Of a stretch of DNA of 64,000 nt, positions 46,165 through 57,369 are shown piece by piece. Position numbers and translations under genes: made by a program. Under the pieces are notes generated by a model. That model was not told the DNA's origin. It saw nothing but the letters and a program-made list of their open reading frames with translations, and made no database searches. Within the stretch, counting starts at the first letter, position 1, and each line of letters opens with the position of its first letter. This DNA comes from Talpa occidentalis. Lineage: Eukaryota > Chordata > Mammalia > Eulipotyphla > Talpidae. Where the stretch lies: positions 17,779,784 through 17,843,783 of the forward strand of contig NW_023602073.1 of assembly GCF_014898055.3 (NCBI RefSeq). Direction: 5' to 3'.

Positions 46165-46615
46165 GTCATGGGCTGAATGGTGTTCCAACATTCATATGTT
46201 GAGACTCTAGCCCTAGAAACATCAAATGTGACTGTATTTGGAGACAGGGCCTTTAGAGAAGAGATCAAGTTAAAATGAAACCATTAAAGTGGATCCTAAT
46301 CCAATCTGACTGGTGTCCTTATAGGAAGAGAGATTATATTACCCCAATTAAGAAAATTAGTTAAAATTAAAGAAAAATTAGTTAAAATTAAAAAAAGAGA
46401 TTAGGGCACAAACATAGGGACACCAGACATGTCAAAGAAAGACCATCTGGGGACACACTAAGAGGTGAGCATCTGTAAGTCAAGGAGAGGGCCCTGAGGA
46501 GAAACCAAACTGGCCAATGCCTTGATCTTAGACTCCCCAGCCTCCAGAATTGTGAGAAAAAATTCTGTTCTTTAAGCTTCCCATGTCTGTGGTATTTTAT
46601 TATGGCAACCCTAGT
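46165..46615 (+). mobile_element. MLT1-type LTR (ERVL-MaLR)
   Basis: Same family as 27832-28238: ATGGGCTGAATGGTG start, AGCCTCCAGAATTGTGAG and TCTGTGGTATTTTATTATGG near the end. A small internal repeat of AGTTAAAATTAAAG (46355-46400) interrupts it. Confidence 0.75.
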
Positions 46616-46914
46616 ACAGAGCAGAAGGATTACGTCAACAATTTAGGAGGATGTATTTAACTGTAAGAATGAGGAGGTTTGAGAAAATAGCATCTGGGTC
46701 TTTGTATAACCTGTCAGCTCCTGAGGTGAAGGATTCCCCAGTTGCCTCTGAATCCCCGAGCTCAGCAAAAGGCCTGGCACAGAACATGTTTGCAAAAGTT
46801 ATGAGCAGAATGATGGAATGAAAAGAGGGATCCCAGGGACTGTGCAGAAATTATCTAGTATTGGAAATAATCTGGTATCAGGATGCTTTGCACTTTTAAA
46901 AAGAACACAAAAGC
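46616..46914. other. No gene or recognisable element
   Basis: Short unassigned spacer between two mobile-element remnants. Confidence 0.35.
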
Positions 46915-47375
46915 ACCAATTTGAAGGAATTAATGCACTCCTATGTTCACTGCAATACTGTTTATAATAACCAAGTTATGGAAACAACCTAAGTGCCCAA
47001 TGGCAGATGAGTGGATAAAGAATATGCATATATGTGTATATATATACACACACACACATCAATACACAGTATATATGTGTATGTATAGTATATGTACATA
47101 TATATGTATATACACATAGAATACTACTAGGCTATAACAAAGGATGAAGTCTTGCTATTAGTAACAACATGGATGGTACTGAAGGGGATTATGCTAAGAA
47201 AAATAAGACAGGAGAGGGACAAACACCAGATGATTTCACTCTTATGTGGAATGTAAAAAAGAAAGCGAAGGGACAGACCAAAACAAAGGAAACCTTTGAA
47301 ATCTGACTGCAGAATTGAGGGTCCCAGAAGAGTATGAAAGGAGGCATAGGGAGTAAAGCCTGGAGGGGGCCCACT
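46915..47375 (+). repeat. L1 3' end with internal TA/CA microsatellite
   Basis: L1 ORF2 end (CCTAAGTGCCCAATGG, AACAACATGGATGGTACTG) interrupted at about 47025-47115 by a TATATA/CACACA expansion. Ends in a G-rich tract. Confidence 0.65.
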
Positions 47376-48580
47376 GGACTATGGTGGAGGATTATTGGGG
47401 CTCTCGTGGAGGGCGTGGTGTGGAAACATGCGTTTGCAGAGGTGTCAGCTTATACACTATGTATTTTATTTTGTGGTCATTTCTTTTGCCATGCAGAAGC
47501 TTTGATGTAGTCCTGATTGTTTATATTCTCTGTTGTTTTCCTTGCTGTTGGAGATTAATTAATTCACAAAGAAGTAAGGTCTATTTTTAACATTTTGAGA
47601 GCCCGCCATACTGTTTCCCATTGTTTTGGCACAATTAGTTGTTTTTCATAGCAAATTAAAGCCTTGTTATTATTATGAAAATATGTTCATTTCTCATATA
47701 CCCTAAGTGTACCTCAGGACTTGCATGGATCTGGACACTACACGTTAGGATGGGATGACCTAAGGTATTTATGGGGATTTGAGGGACTCAGAGGCAAGGT
47801 TGCTTTGGGAGTGCTGAACCCAGGTGCCAGGCAAATGAAGGTTGTGAATGAATGTCTACTGATTGCCCATGATTTTATAAATATTTGCTTCGTGAGTAAA
47901 TGTGGTGGTGTGGGGAAGAATGGTGGAGAGTATAGAAAGCACACTTTTTTGGGAATCCACAAAATCTGCTTTAAAGGTCTGTCTTTGCCACTTAGTGGTG
48001 GATTTAATTCTGCTGAGTCTCATTTTCATAAGTGAAATGGGGAGGATGTGTAGAGTTATGGGAAACAAAAGGTTTATTTGGGCTAAATGGAATCTTCATA
48101 GAAATTTTGGTACATACAGGTCAAACATGGAGCCATAAAATCAGTGATATTATGCGGGCCATATGGCAACATAGGTGGAGATGTAGATTTAAATTAAGAC
48201 AGGTAAGTGTAGATGGTAGACACGTTTGGGAGCTATTCACTCACTCTACAACTATTGTGTAAGAGTCTACTCACTAAGCATTGGGAGACTTTGGACTGTT
48301 TAAAAAAAAATGTTATCTCTGAGACAACGAATATCCTAACCAATAGAAGACAAGAGGAAAGATACTGGCCCAAGGTCAGGCACAATAGTACGGTGGATGC
48401 ACCACGTTTTTCTCATGCGGAAGCTTTTCAAAGCGCGGGGCTAAGAGGAATCCGGATATTTGGGTATATTTTGAAGGACAAATAACGCTGAATCAAAAAA
48501 AGAAGAAAGCCGGACAGTAACTCAGCAGGGAAAGAAAGGAGACGATTCCTTTAGAACAGTACCAAGCACGTGCCTCCATC
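47376..48580. other. No gene or recognisable element
   Basis: 5' flank of the first tRNA gene. Short overlapping frames at 47720-48480 do not resemble proteins. Confidence 0.35.
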
Positions 48581-48653
48581 GCCTTCTTAGCGCAGTGGGC
48601 AGCGCGTCAGTCTCATAATCTGAAGGTCCTGAGTTCGAGCCTCAGAGAGGGCA
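48581..48653 (+). tRNA. tRNA-Met (elongator), anticodon CAT
   Basis: Decodes AUG internally in cytosolic translation. The 73-nt cloverleaf is complete: acceptor arms GCCTTCT and AGAGGGC with one G-T pair, A-box region TAGCGCAGTGG, anticodon CAT at 48614-48616, B-box region GAGTTCGAGCC, discriminator A. There is no intron. A TTTT pol III terminator follows at 48657. The position-4 T gives a wobble pair, as in some mammalian Met isoforms. Confidence 0.96.
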
Positions 48654-50201
48654 GCGTTTTCTTTTTTAATTTCAAAAGCCTCCTTTCCGCTTTTTGTGTT
48701 GACCGCGGACTCCAGCAACTGTTGAAGATAATTCCCCTCATCTGGGAGAGCTGCCATATTTGCAGATTGGGATATAGTTTCTTCTGTGCGAAAATATCAA
48801 GAAGGTGAAATTGGGTCAGGGCCAGCGCTTTCCCGCCTCCACCATTCCCGTCCCCATTCGACACGTGCTCCGGGCCCCCCTATTCAACACCGTTTTTCCT
48901 AGAGGTTCGGGGCACGTCCTCCTTGAGGCTTCCTCATTCTCCCACTAGGTGGCGGTAGAACCCTGCAGTCCTGAGACCAGACACCCCAAACCAGGTGTCC
49001 CAAACAGCCGGGCAGGGCGGGCGGAGTGCGCGTCTCTCACCTGGCGGTGCCGGGGGAGCTTTGCCCGCCCTGGCTGAGCGTCTCCTTCCCTCGGAGCGAC
49101 ACCTCAGTGCAGATGGGGAAATCCCTTTTGGGGAGAGGGCCTGGGGGTGGTCTGTTTATAGAAGAACACGCACATCTCGGGCATCTTTGAAGTGTAGTAA
49201 TTGCATCTTTCTGATTGCCACTGTGGTTCCACGTACGAAGAAACAGGACGGTAGCAAAGGTGTGTCCAGGCAGAGGGGCTGAAGAGCTGCACTAAAATCA
49301 GAATAAATAAAGGAATAAAATCCTTTATTCCGTCAATAAGTCGGTACGTGGCTATATCGCTGTTCAGTTCCTGGGGACCGTGGGTTTTCTTGGGGGTGCA
49401 GCCTCCCCGTGGACCAAGCCTGCTCCGACACACTTCCCAAAATGGATCCCTAGGAGCCCTGGTTTTCCCTACGAGAGGCAAGTCCAGCCAGGCTGAAGCC
49501 TGCGCACGAGGAATCAGGCCTTATCTCTGGAGAGTGTCTCACCCTCCTCGGACGGCGGGACCGTGGAGCTCCCTGGGGGTCTGTCTCAGGCTGCAGGGCC
49601 CGCCTCGGAATTCCAGGTGAGTCTTTCTGTGCCCAAGGTGTGGGTGCACTCAGCTTGTTTCATGGAGAAGAAACGAAATGCCTAGTTGTCTAAAGTGTCT
49701 TTTTCAAATAGAAACATGGGAGTGGTTTTCCAATTTAGATAAAATGTGGCGGGGGCTGGGGAAGAGAGGGATCATATACTGTCTTTGGGGAGAAATGGCT
49801 GGAGAACACGATGGGAATTATGCTGGAAGTCTCGTGCAGAGGTAGCTGAGAGGGCCACTGGCATCTGCTTTGACAGCAGGTGAAGAGCAAGTGGTGGTGA
49901 TTCTGTCGTTCGTCAATTTCTTCGAGCGTCGCCCAAAAACTAAGGGGATAAGGTAGAAAGAAGGTAAAGACACTCGCAGAGTAAAGGGTGCTGAGGTTGC
50001 ATTTTCAATGCCAAAGCAGATGGTATTTGAATTTTCCTTCTGCAGAACTGTGTTTTAACTGAAATTTTGGCTTTAAAGCAGATTGAGGATCGTAACTTCT
50101 GCTTAGGTCTGAGATAAACTCGAAGGGGAGACTTCCTTCGGTGAGTGAAATAACAGTCCCCTTTAATTATCCAGTTATATAAAGAAAGCGGCCCATCGCT
50201 T
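48654..50201. other. Inter-tRNA spacer, GC-richer at 48840-49110
   Basis: Contains a moderately CpG-containing stretch (48840-49110) and another near 49490-49610. No gene recognised. Confidence 0.4.
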
Positions 50202-50275
50202 GGCCGGTTAGCTCAGTTGGTTAGAGCGTGGTGCTAATAACGCCAAGGTCGCGGGTTCGATCCCCGTACGGGCCA
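50202..50275 (+). tRNA. tRNA-Ile, anticodon AAT
   Basis: 74 nt: GGCCGGT acceptor arm paired with ACGGGCC, A-box TAGCTCAGTTGG, anticodon AAT at 50236-50238 (A34 becomes inosine in the mature tRNA), GGTTCGATCCC B box, discriminator A. No intron. A TTTT run follows at about 50289. Supplies the major isoleucine tRNA. Confidence 0.96.
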
Positions 50276-52082
50276 CGTGGCTGGTTAGTTTTGTTAAAAA
50301 TTTGATACAACCCCCCCCCCCCCAGAGAATAGAAGCCTGTAGTAATCGCATTTGCGCCCTTTTAATCTTGCTTTCTTTTTAATCTTGTGTCAGGGAGTAT
50401 CAGTTGATGAAGGGAATTTAATAGTCCTGAGATTTCATAAGGAAACCGCGATTAGCGAGTAACTTGAAAAACAAAAAGAAAGGGAAACACAGGTAAAAAG
50501 GCCAGGGTTTTTCATCTTTTCACATTTCCCAAGTTGTCCAAATATTTCTCAGTCCTCACTAGCTCTTGCAATGGATTTTTTTTTAAGTTACGCCCTCTTC
50601 CTGAAGCACTGCCTTTTGTATGAGCAGGGTTAGTTAAGATTTTTAGAACAACTTGGGCTCTTTGTGTCTGCCTCTTCATTCCTATTTTCCCGTTTTCACA
50701 CTTGCCTCCAGAGATATTGGATTTGAATAGATGTCCCATACAGAAGCTCACCCTAGCATTACTCTTTGTCCAACAGATTGTTAGATCCCAAAACAGCCTC
50801 TGGGATACATCTGACTCCTCTCCCAGTTTTCTGAGGTGGGGTTGCATACCTCCCAGAGAGCCAAGCACACACCTATTTTGTGATGTTGGCCAAGTTGTTG
50901 CTCAGCCATCTTTCTGATTAGATTGTAAGCCTCTTGGGGGCAGAATGCTTATGCCTGAGTACTTTCAAAAGTCTGCATGAATGATGGAAGAGTGAGAGAA
51001 ACATGTACAGGTTTGAAAAACAGAGTGTGACTTTGGGTCAAATGGACCTCACAGATCTTTGGGATCCATGTGTGTGATGGTCAGATGAGAGGTAGGCTAT
51101 ACAATCTTTGGTGATTGGTCCGGCTTCTCTGAGTATATCCCTAAGGTTTATTCATGGTGGCTCCATACATCTCCGGGATGGAGATAGCAGTGCAAGGATC
51201 AGGATGGAGCATGCCCAGTAGGTCCAAAGTCAGAAAAAATCTGGAAGGTTGAGTTTCGCTGAGGCTGAGATGGAAGAGAGCCACTCCACTGATCTATGGT
51301 GGATAAAACAGTGAGCCAAGTGCACCTCACACCAAGGTATCTGTAGCATTGAAGTGATTGATTTGGGGATTGTAAAAATTCAAGTGATCAGACAATTTAA
51401 AATTAATGTCCACAAAATCAATATTTATGAAATCTTTAGCTGCAAGCAGACATAGAGAACTGTCATTTGCCTTTTAAAATAATCACACAGGGAAGGAAAG
51501 TGACAGGTTGGTTACTTCACTGGCTCCATCCTCAGTATACAGAACTCCTACTGCAGTTACTTCTGAACTCTCATTCTCACAATCTTAAAACAGAGTTCAG
51601 AGGCAGAGAAATGGAAACTTCTTTTGTGTGTGGGAACTTAATAGATTGAAGAGAACCCTCTTCATTGTTACCAGTCATTGGTAAGAGAATTAAGACAACT
51701 AGGTTTAACTTTTTCCTGTGAGGTTGTGATCCCACGTCCCCTGAAAAAGATGGTTGTGGAAAGAAGTTTTGGAGCTGGATGAGATTTTTTGTTGTTGTTA
51801 GAAAGGGGAATGGAAGGAATGGTGATCATTGTTTAGGGGACAATGCTATATCCCATTTAGGAAATGAAGGGAAATTATTTAGTAAATTACTGGACTCATT
51901 TCAGCCCCATACAACAGGTCATAAACAGTCCATTTGTAAGAAATCCATCTGTAATAGAAAAAACTAAAATTGAAGCTCCAAATGAGTGATAGTGATAAGG
52001 ATAATGATGCTATTAATAGTATGTGAAGATATAATGGTTTTTTAATCAAAATGCCAGATCCAGTGGTAAAGGGGAAGAAAAC
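50276..52082. other. Inter-tRNA spacer, nothing recognised
   Basis: AT-rich, with a C run at 50311-50323. Short frames only. Confidence 0.4.
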
Positions 52083-52143
52083 GACTTGAGCTCCAGAACC
52101 TCAGATTATAAGAATGACATACTGCCAACGACATTGAGAGGAA
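52083..52143 (-). pseudogene. Decayed tRNA-Met copy
   Basis: The plus strand aligns with the complement of the intact tRNA-Met at 52499-52571: shared AGATTAT-AG, GAC, CTGCC and AGAGG blocks in the same order. The anticodon CAT has become TAT, both B-box and acceptor regions are broken, and the 3' end is missing. The flank to its right is also duplicated (see 52144-52330 and 52572-52760). Confidence 0.65.
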
Positions 52144-52330
52144 TCCCTTCTGAACTGCTCACGTTAAAAGTAAACTATCAAATTTTATTCTCAACGTGCA
52201 GTTGCCATATCAATTTTCAGCATTTAACGAACACAAACGTTCCTTGAAAATCAGCCCATGTTAAGCCAGTACTGCAGCAGAACCATTCCATACCCAGGAA
52301 CGGTGGAGTCCACGTCCTTATGTCTGCCTG
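52144..52330. repeat. Tandem-duplicated tRNA flank, copy 1
   Basis: Weakly but collinearly similar to 52572-52760: a TATCAAAT block, CTTGAAAATC, a CTGCA-CAGAA block and CCCAGGA-CG-TGGA. Together with the tRNA copies it marks an old tandem duplication of about 415 bp. Confidence 0.6.
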
Positions 52331-52498
52331 AAGCCCCTGGTTTAAGCTAAACTTATTCAACCCCTCTCACTCACGCTGTTGCGGCGCCCAGAAGTCTAGA
52401 AAAACGATTGCGTCCTTGCTAGGGAATATAGAAATCTTCCTCAACTCCTTATTTGATAGCGTTTGCTAATTTTACGTAGCAAGCCACCAAAACGCAAC

Positions 52499-52571
52499 TG
52501 CCCTCTCTGAGGCTCGAACTCAGGACCTTCAGATTATGAGACTGACGCGCTGCCTACTGCGCTAAGAAGGC
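52499..52571 (-). tRNA. tRNA-Met (elongator), anticodon CAT
   Basis: 73 nt on the minus strand, identical to the gene at 48581-48653 except for one D-arm base (GTAGGC against GTGGGC). Anticodon at 52538-52536. The plus-strand CCAAAACG just left of it gives a TTTT terminator on the minus strand. It looks fully functional. Confidence 0.96.
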
Positions 52572-52760
52572 AGGTGGCAACCTATATTTATCTTTAAAAT
52601 AAAGTATCAAATACCATCTTCCCAAAGGCTTTAACAGTCCCCAACTTTCAAAGAACGCAATTATAATCAACACCACTTGAAAATCTCTCCAAATGAGTCA
52701 ATGCTGCATCAGAAGTCGCTTGCACCCAGGAGCGATGGAAACCATGCCTTTCCAGTATTC
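52572..52760. repeat. Tandem-duplicated tRNA flank, copy 2
   Basis: 5' flank of the intact minus-strand tRNA-Met, similar to 52144-52330. Being upstream of an active gene it may carry regulatory sequence, but none is identified. Confidence 0.6.
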
Positions 52761-53467
52761 ACCCAACCATAGGATCTTCTGGACTTTTGGACTAGAAATA
52801 CTGTTTTTTGCTGCTCTTGTGTTCCAGTGATGTGTTTTTTCCTACCCTCAGAGATAATCAGTTAATTTTAACAGCTTCCACGGTCGTCTTTGTTGATAAA
52901 CATAGGAGGTGCCCACTTCATGTCAGGTCACTGGTTGAGTGAATGAATGAACAGCTTCCACTTTCCTACCATCATGCTTCTCTGTCTAAATGTGCCATCT
53001 AGAAATGTTTTAATTTCATGAGAACAGAAACAGCTATTTTTCTTAGTGCCTATTTCAATATACATTATATATAATATTATATATGTGTTATAACACAAGG
53101 TGGGGGGACCTAATTTACTCATTAGCTACTACAAAAGAGCAAACACATAAACACTGTATGGTGAGGAAATTAACTAAACATAAGATCGAAGCCTTCAGGA
53201 AGCAATCAGGTGTTAGTCAACATATAATTTTAGGGACTAAAGGTATAATAGTGATATTTCCGGTCCTTTGAAGTGTTAGAGCCCTAGAAGGACCCCTAAC
53301 CCTCCCCACCCCGAGTTTCCCCCGGCGATGCTCTGGGAAATGGGGGTGGGATGCTTTGCCATCGTGCAGTTCCCGTCCACCACCAGGTGATCTCCCCAGT
53401 GGCTCAGCTGCGTTGGTTGAGGCTGGTCTGACCGAGTGTCCTTCACTTCTGGTGAGCACAGTGTAAC
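52761..53467. other. Unassigned; GC-richer after 53280
   Basis: A stretch near 53395-53440 has a tRNA-A-box-like GTGGCTCAGCTG but no B box or cloverleaf. No gene called. Confidence 0.4.
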
Positions 53468-53575
53468 CCGGTGGTTTTTCAACTTTATCTGCGACAGAAC
53501 CACGATGCCTGCCCCTGCGCAGATACTGCGGATGCTGCTCCTGCCTGGTGACTGCGCTTTGAGAACAGCTCTTAG
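53468..53575 (+). repeat. MER5A-like hAT transposon relic
   Basis: Begins near CCGGTGGTTTTTCAACTTTA and ends GATGCTGCTCCTGCC...CTTTGAGAACAGCTC, the two terminal patterns of MER5A, with the middle mostly lost. Confidence 0.5.
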
Positions 53576-54344
53576 CCTCTCTTAGCTGGATCACCCCAGA
53601 ACGCGCGAATCTTCGGCGCACCTGGGGTGGGGTTCGCAAGATAGATTCTTCCGCTGAGGTACAGAACACAGATAGGACTTGAAACGCTACAAGCGTCTCA
53701 GGGGGTGATAAACGATTAATTTCACTTTAGATGCTTAAGAGAGAAGTTAATTCTTTATATTTGCAGTGGATGCCTTAAGGCCTTAGGGATGCCGAGTTCC
53801 TAACACATTTTACATAGAAGAAGAAACTTGGGGTTTTCTTGGGGTCCATTTATCTATAAAAAACAATTCTTGAGTTGGTGACTTCAGTACACTTTTCCTC
53901 CTGTACCGCAGTCCCCTTTATCAGTGTTGATGAAGACAGCTGGACATTCGCCCTTTCCTTTACAGGTGTAGAGGTAGACAGTTTACCTCGAAGGGCAAAT
54001 ACTGTAAGTTTCAAGAAAACTTCAGGGGTTATCATTCCTTCTTTGTATATCTTTATATACACGGTACTTTCACAGACGACTCAACATTCTTCAATCTCAC
54101 ATTACAGGGATTTGGGGGGGGGGAACACATCCTATGAACATGTACCGGGCAAATATAACAATTTTAAAAAAAGAAATAAAAGAAAATGCTTGGGGTTCTA
54201 GAAAGACCAGCTAATTCTATAAAATCTCTTACTGTCCATTAATTACATCGCCCAACACAGGAAAGACCCCAATACACCGGGTAAACATACACACACACAC
54301 ACCCCTTCCAGATAAAGCTTCTTCCCCATTCTCCATCTTTAACC
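53576..54344. other. No gene; short AC repeat
   Basis: AC run near 54290-54303. Nothing else recognised. Confidence 0.4.
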
Positions 54345-54607
54345 TACTTAGATATCTATCTATATCTATCTATATCTATCTATATATCTGTAGATCTACA
54401 TAGATCTATCTATATATAGATATATTTTATATAGATATATTTATATTTTATAGATATTTTACATATAGATATATTTATATATTATATATATTTAGATATA
54501 TTTTATCTAAATTTATATTTATAGAGATTTATATATAGATTTATATATAGATATATTCATATATTTATAAATATATATTTATATAGAGATAGCTATCTAT
54601 ATATATT
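54345..54607. repeat. TATC/TATA low-complexity tract
   Basis: About 260 bp of ATCTATCTATAT-type repeats grading into TATA-rich sequence with many inverted stretches (GATATATT/AATATATC types), so it can fold on itself. Confidence 0.85.
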
Positions 54608-54679
54608 TAAACCTAGCTTAACCCATTATAGCGACCACACAAAATCTCAGAGATTAATCCCGCATCTGTTCCGGTTGCT

Positions 54680-55179
54680 AGATGGTTTTCGCGCCGGGCC
54701 CCAGGGAGGATGCCGGAGGGAAGAAGAACCGCTGGCCTCCGCCCCCGCCCCCGCCCCCCCCTCCGCAGACCACAGAGTGGCCGAAAGGCGGTCCCGCGCC
54801 GCCCGCCCCTCCCCCGGGGTTTGCGTCCTCGGCTTCTCGCCCGTCCGTTAGACGAGAACGCGAGGGCGGGGGAGGACGGGAACGGCTTTGGGCACCCCCA
54901 CGAGAGGGGGTTCATGGCCCTTCCCCTCCCCCCCCCCCCTCGGCGTCTCCCCGGCGTCTGCACTGTTCCCGGCCCCCCTGAAAGTGTCCGCCTTGGTTTC
55001 CGCGAGCAGAGCGCCCTCGGCGCGGGCGGGGCCCGGGGTCTGCGGCTGGGCCGGTCGGTCTTCGCGCGGGAGGTACCGCTGCGGGGCTGACGGGGGTCCC
55101 CTGGGCCACCCAGCCCGCGGCAGGCGCCGGCTACGTCTGCGTAGATCAGGCGACGAGTGACCGGAAGTGGGTCGGGAGC
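54680..55179. promoter_or_regulatory. CpG island next to tRNA-Ile-TAT
   Basis: About 500 bp, CpG-dense and GC-rich, between an AT repeat and the tRNA. An ETS-type CCGGAAGTG lies at 55161-55169, 11 bp before the tRNA gene. Frames of 100-190 codons on both strands are chance in such DNA. It may be an open-chromatin island for the tRNA gene or the promoter of an unrecognised transcript. Confidence 0.65.
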
Positions 55180-55273
55180 GCTCCAGTGGCGCAATCGGTT
55201 AGCGCGCGGTACTTATACGGCAGTATGTGTGCGAGAGATGCCGAGGTTGTGAGTTCGATCCTCACCTGGAGCA
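55180..55273 (+). tRNA. tRNA-Ile, anticodon TAT, with intron
   Basis: 94 nt, including a 20-nt intron at 55218-55237 between positions 37 and 38, the standard place. Acceptor arms GCTCCAG and CTGGAGC pair fully. Anticodon TAT at 55214-55216, A box TGGCGCAATCGG, B box GAGTTCGATCC, discriminator A. TTTT terminator at 55277-55280. The tRNA needs the splicing endonuclease TSEN to mature and reads the AUA codon. Confidence 0.96.
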
Positions 55274-55721
55274 TTGTTTTCCAACGCGACTCATCCATCC
55301 GGGAGACCCTTCACCCCCTGCTTTCCCGCCCACATGACCTTCCCTCCCCATCAGGAACCTGGGTTAGGTCTTCCGAAAAATGGACGGATGTCGAGTTCCC
55401 GACACATTTTACATAGAAGAAACTTAGGGTTTTCTTGGGGTCTATTTAGGGTCGTGGTGGAGGAACACTTTTAGGGTCCTGGTGGGGGCTATCACCGAGA
55501 TGTCGAATGACCTACATTTGTGAAAGACGCTAGCTAGCTGTCCGCCTTGCCCCAAGTCACATATGAAGTCAGTGGCAGAAACAACTAAAGATTGGATCTG
55601 ACTTTTGCACTACATCCGCTAGGACATAAAATACTGATATTAATGGTTTTACGTGGTATATATTATATGCTATGTGAATATTTATTACATAATGAGCACC
55701 ACTTATTTATATGTTTTTAAA
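55274..55721. other. 3' flank of tRNA-Ile; short MIR-like piece
   Basis: A MIR-like CAAGTCACATATGAAGTCAG lies near 55553. No gene. Confidence 0.35.
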
Positions 55722-55893
55722 AAGATTTATTTATTCATGCATACAAGAACTGGAGTACAGGCCAGAGGTGCAGGGGTGGGGTGGGGTGGGGAGAGGATTC
55801 CCCAGAGACAGAGTGGGGAATAGAACAGGCGGATTGACTAAAATATACTGCTGAGGGGAGCAGCGAGGGAGTCAGGAGAGGTCTGCTACACCA
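55722..55893 (-). repeat. tRNA-derived SINE, 5'-truncated
   Basis: Minus-strand copy ending abruptly after GAGGTCTGCTACACCAT, so the tRNA-like head is lost. GGGGT is tandemly repeated inside (55774-55792). Confidence 0.82.
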
Positions 55894-55924
55894 TATTTAT
55901 ATTTTTTAATGTTAAGAGGGACTG

Positions 55925-56095
55925 AACTCATTCTGTCCTGACAAACAGTAATCATGAATTCAACCTATATTTTTCTTGTAACTTGAATAAGCTTGGGCAA
56001 CTCACAGGGAACTTCTGTGAGTCCTCAGTCTCCCTATCTGTTAAATGAGAGACTTGTTCTCTGATGACATAGGGCCCTTTTAGCACCAATGTCCT
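55925..56095 (+). repeat. MIR fragment
   Basis: CTTGGGCAACTCACAGG...CTGTTAAATGAGAGACTT follows the MIR centre. Confidence 0.5.
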
Positions 56096-57369
56096 TTAGC
56101 GGGATCCACAGAAATGTTGTGAAATTGGTATCTTAGGAGAAGAACTAATCCTGGTCCCTACGCCTAGGCCCAGGCCATTGACCTGAATCAGTATTTGAGT
56201 AGAAAGAAAGAATGGATTTCCCAATTGTTTCTCCTGCCTTAGTAATCTCCCCCCACCCATATGTAAGTCCCTGTCCAAGTCCTTTAGAAATCTCCTCATC
56301 AAGGCCTTCCCCTTTTACCTACTGTGCTCCTCATGCCAACCAGAGACCAGGGATCCTAGAAAAACAATCTCTCAACCCTCAGAGGAGCATCAAGTGGAAG
56401 TTCCCTGAGCAATTACTGTGGCCCAGTACCTGCACAGGCCCACATAAGCCCACAAATTTATTTACTATAGTGGCAGCAGCATCATGACCGTCTCCATTTG
56501 CCATGTGAAGGAACTTAAAGAGGGGTCATTACCCTGGCAGGAAAGGGAGAAGCACCTGCAAACAGAGTCTTGCAGAGCAGCCCTGTGCTTGGAACCCTGT
56601 GATCTCTATCTTCCTGGCCCCTTCTCCTGACCTCTGTCAGTTCATTTCCTCCACAGTAACCACCGTATGGTCTCTGATAATACTATAGCTCATTCTGTTT
56701 GTTTATTTTATTTTATTTTATTTTATTTTATTTATTTTAGGTTCACACCTCCTCAGATGGCAAATGGCAAGAGTTCATCTTTTTAAAATGTCTGAATATT
56801 ATTCCATCTTGTAATGTACCACATCATCTTAATTTACTCATCTGTCCTAGCTATTTGATTACAATGTCTTGAGGCTGGAAATGTATCACAGTTTAAAAAA
56901 AAATAACATTCCTCAGGCAATATTGCATTGAGAGGGAGTAAAGTAATATAAGTTTACAAATGGATCATGACACTTGGGTAGGATTTATGAAAACATTTTT
57001 TTTCCTAGGAACAGGAAAGGAGGGGGCAAGAGAGAGAATCTTTTTCCTTTTACTTCTCTTGTTTTCTTTATGCTTAGCATGCTGATTAAGTAAAGGAAAA
57101 AGAACAATAACTGTGCAAGCAAGAATATAAACACCACATGATAAGGATGGTGGAGGGGGACTCTGTCTTTCCCACTTACTGGAACTCTTGAACCATCCAT
57201 AGATTGCCTATTACCAGAACTCTTCTTAAAACAACAAATATCTATTCTTATAATATTTGATTAATTTGCTACTTTAATACATGAAAGCAAAGGAAATCCC
57301 CCCACACTAACACACCCTTCACTCATGAAGAAATCAGTGTAGAAAGTGATTTCCCTCTTGACACTGAAC
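56096..57369. other. No gene; TTTTA repeat
   Basis: Contains a (TTTTA)n run at about 56705-56745. It is the 3' flank of the receptor gene. Confidence 0.4.

Noticed and set aside
53395..53470. A-box-like GTGGCTCAGCTG suggesting another tRNA
   Set aside because: No B box, no paired acceptor arms and no anticodon arm.
54613..55194. 193-codon minus frame and other long frames
   Set aside because: Low-complexity Arg/Gly/Pro composition inside a CpG island that runs into a tRNA gene; no recognisable domain.
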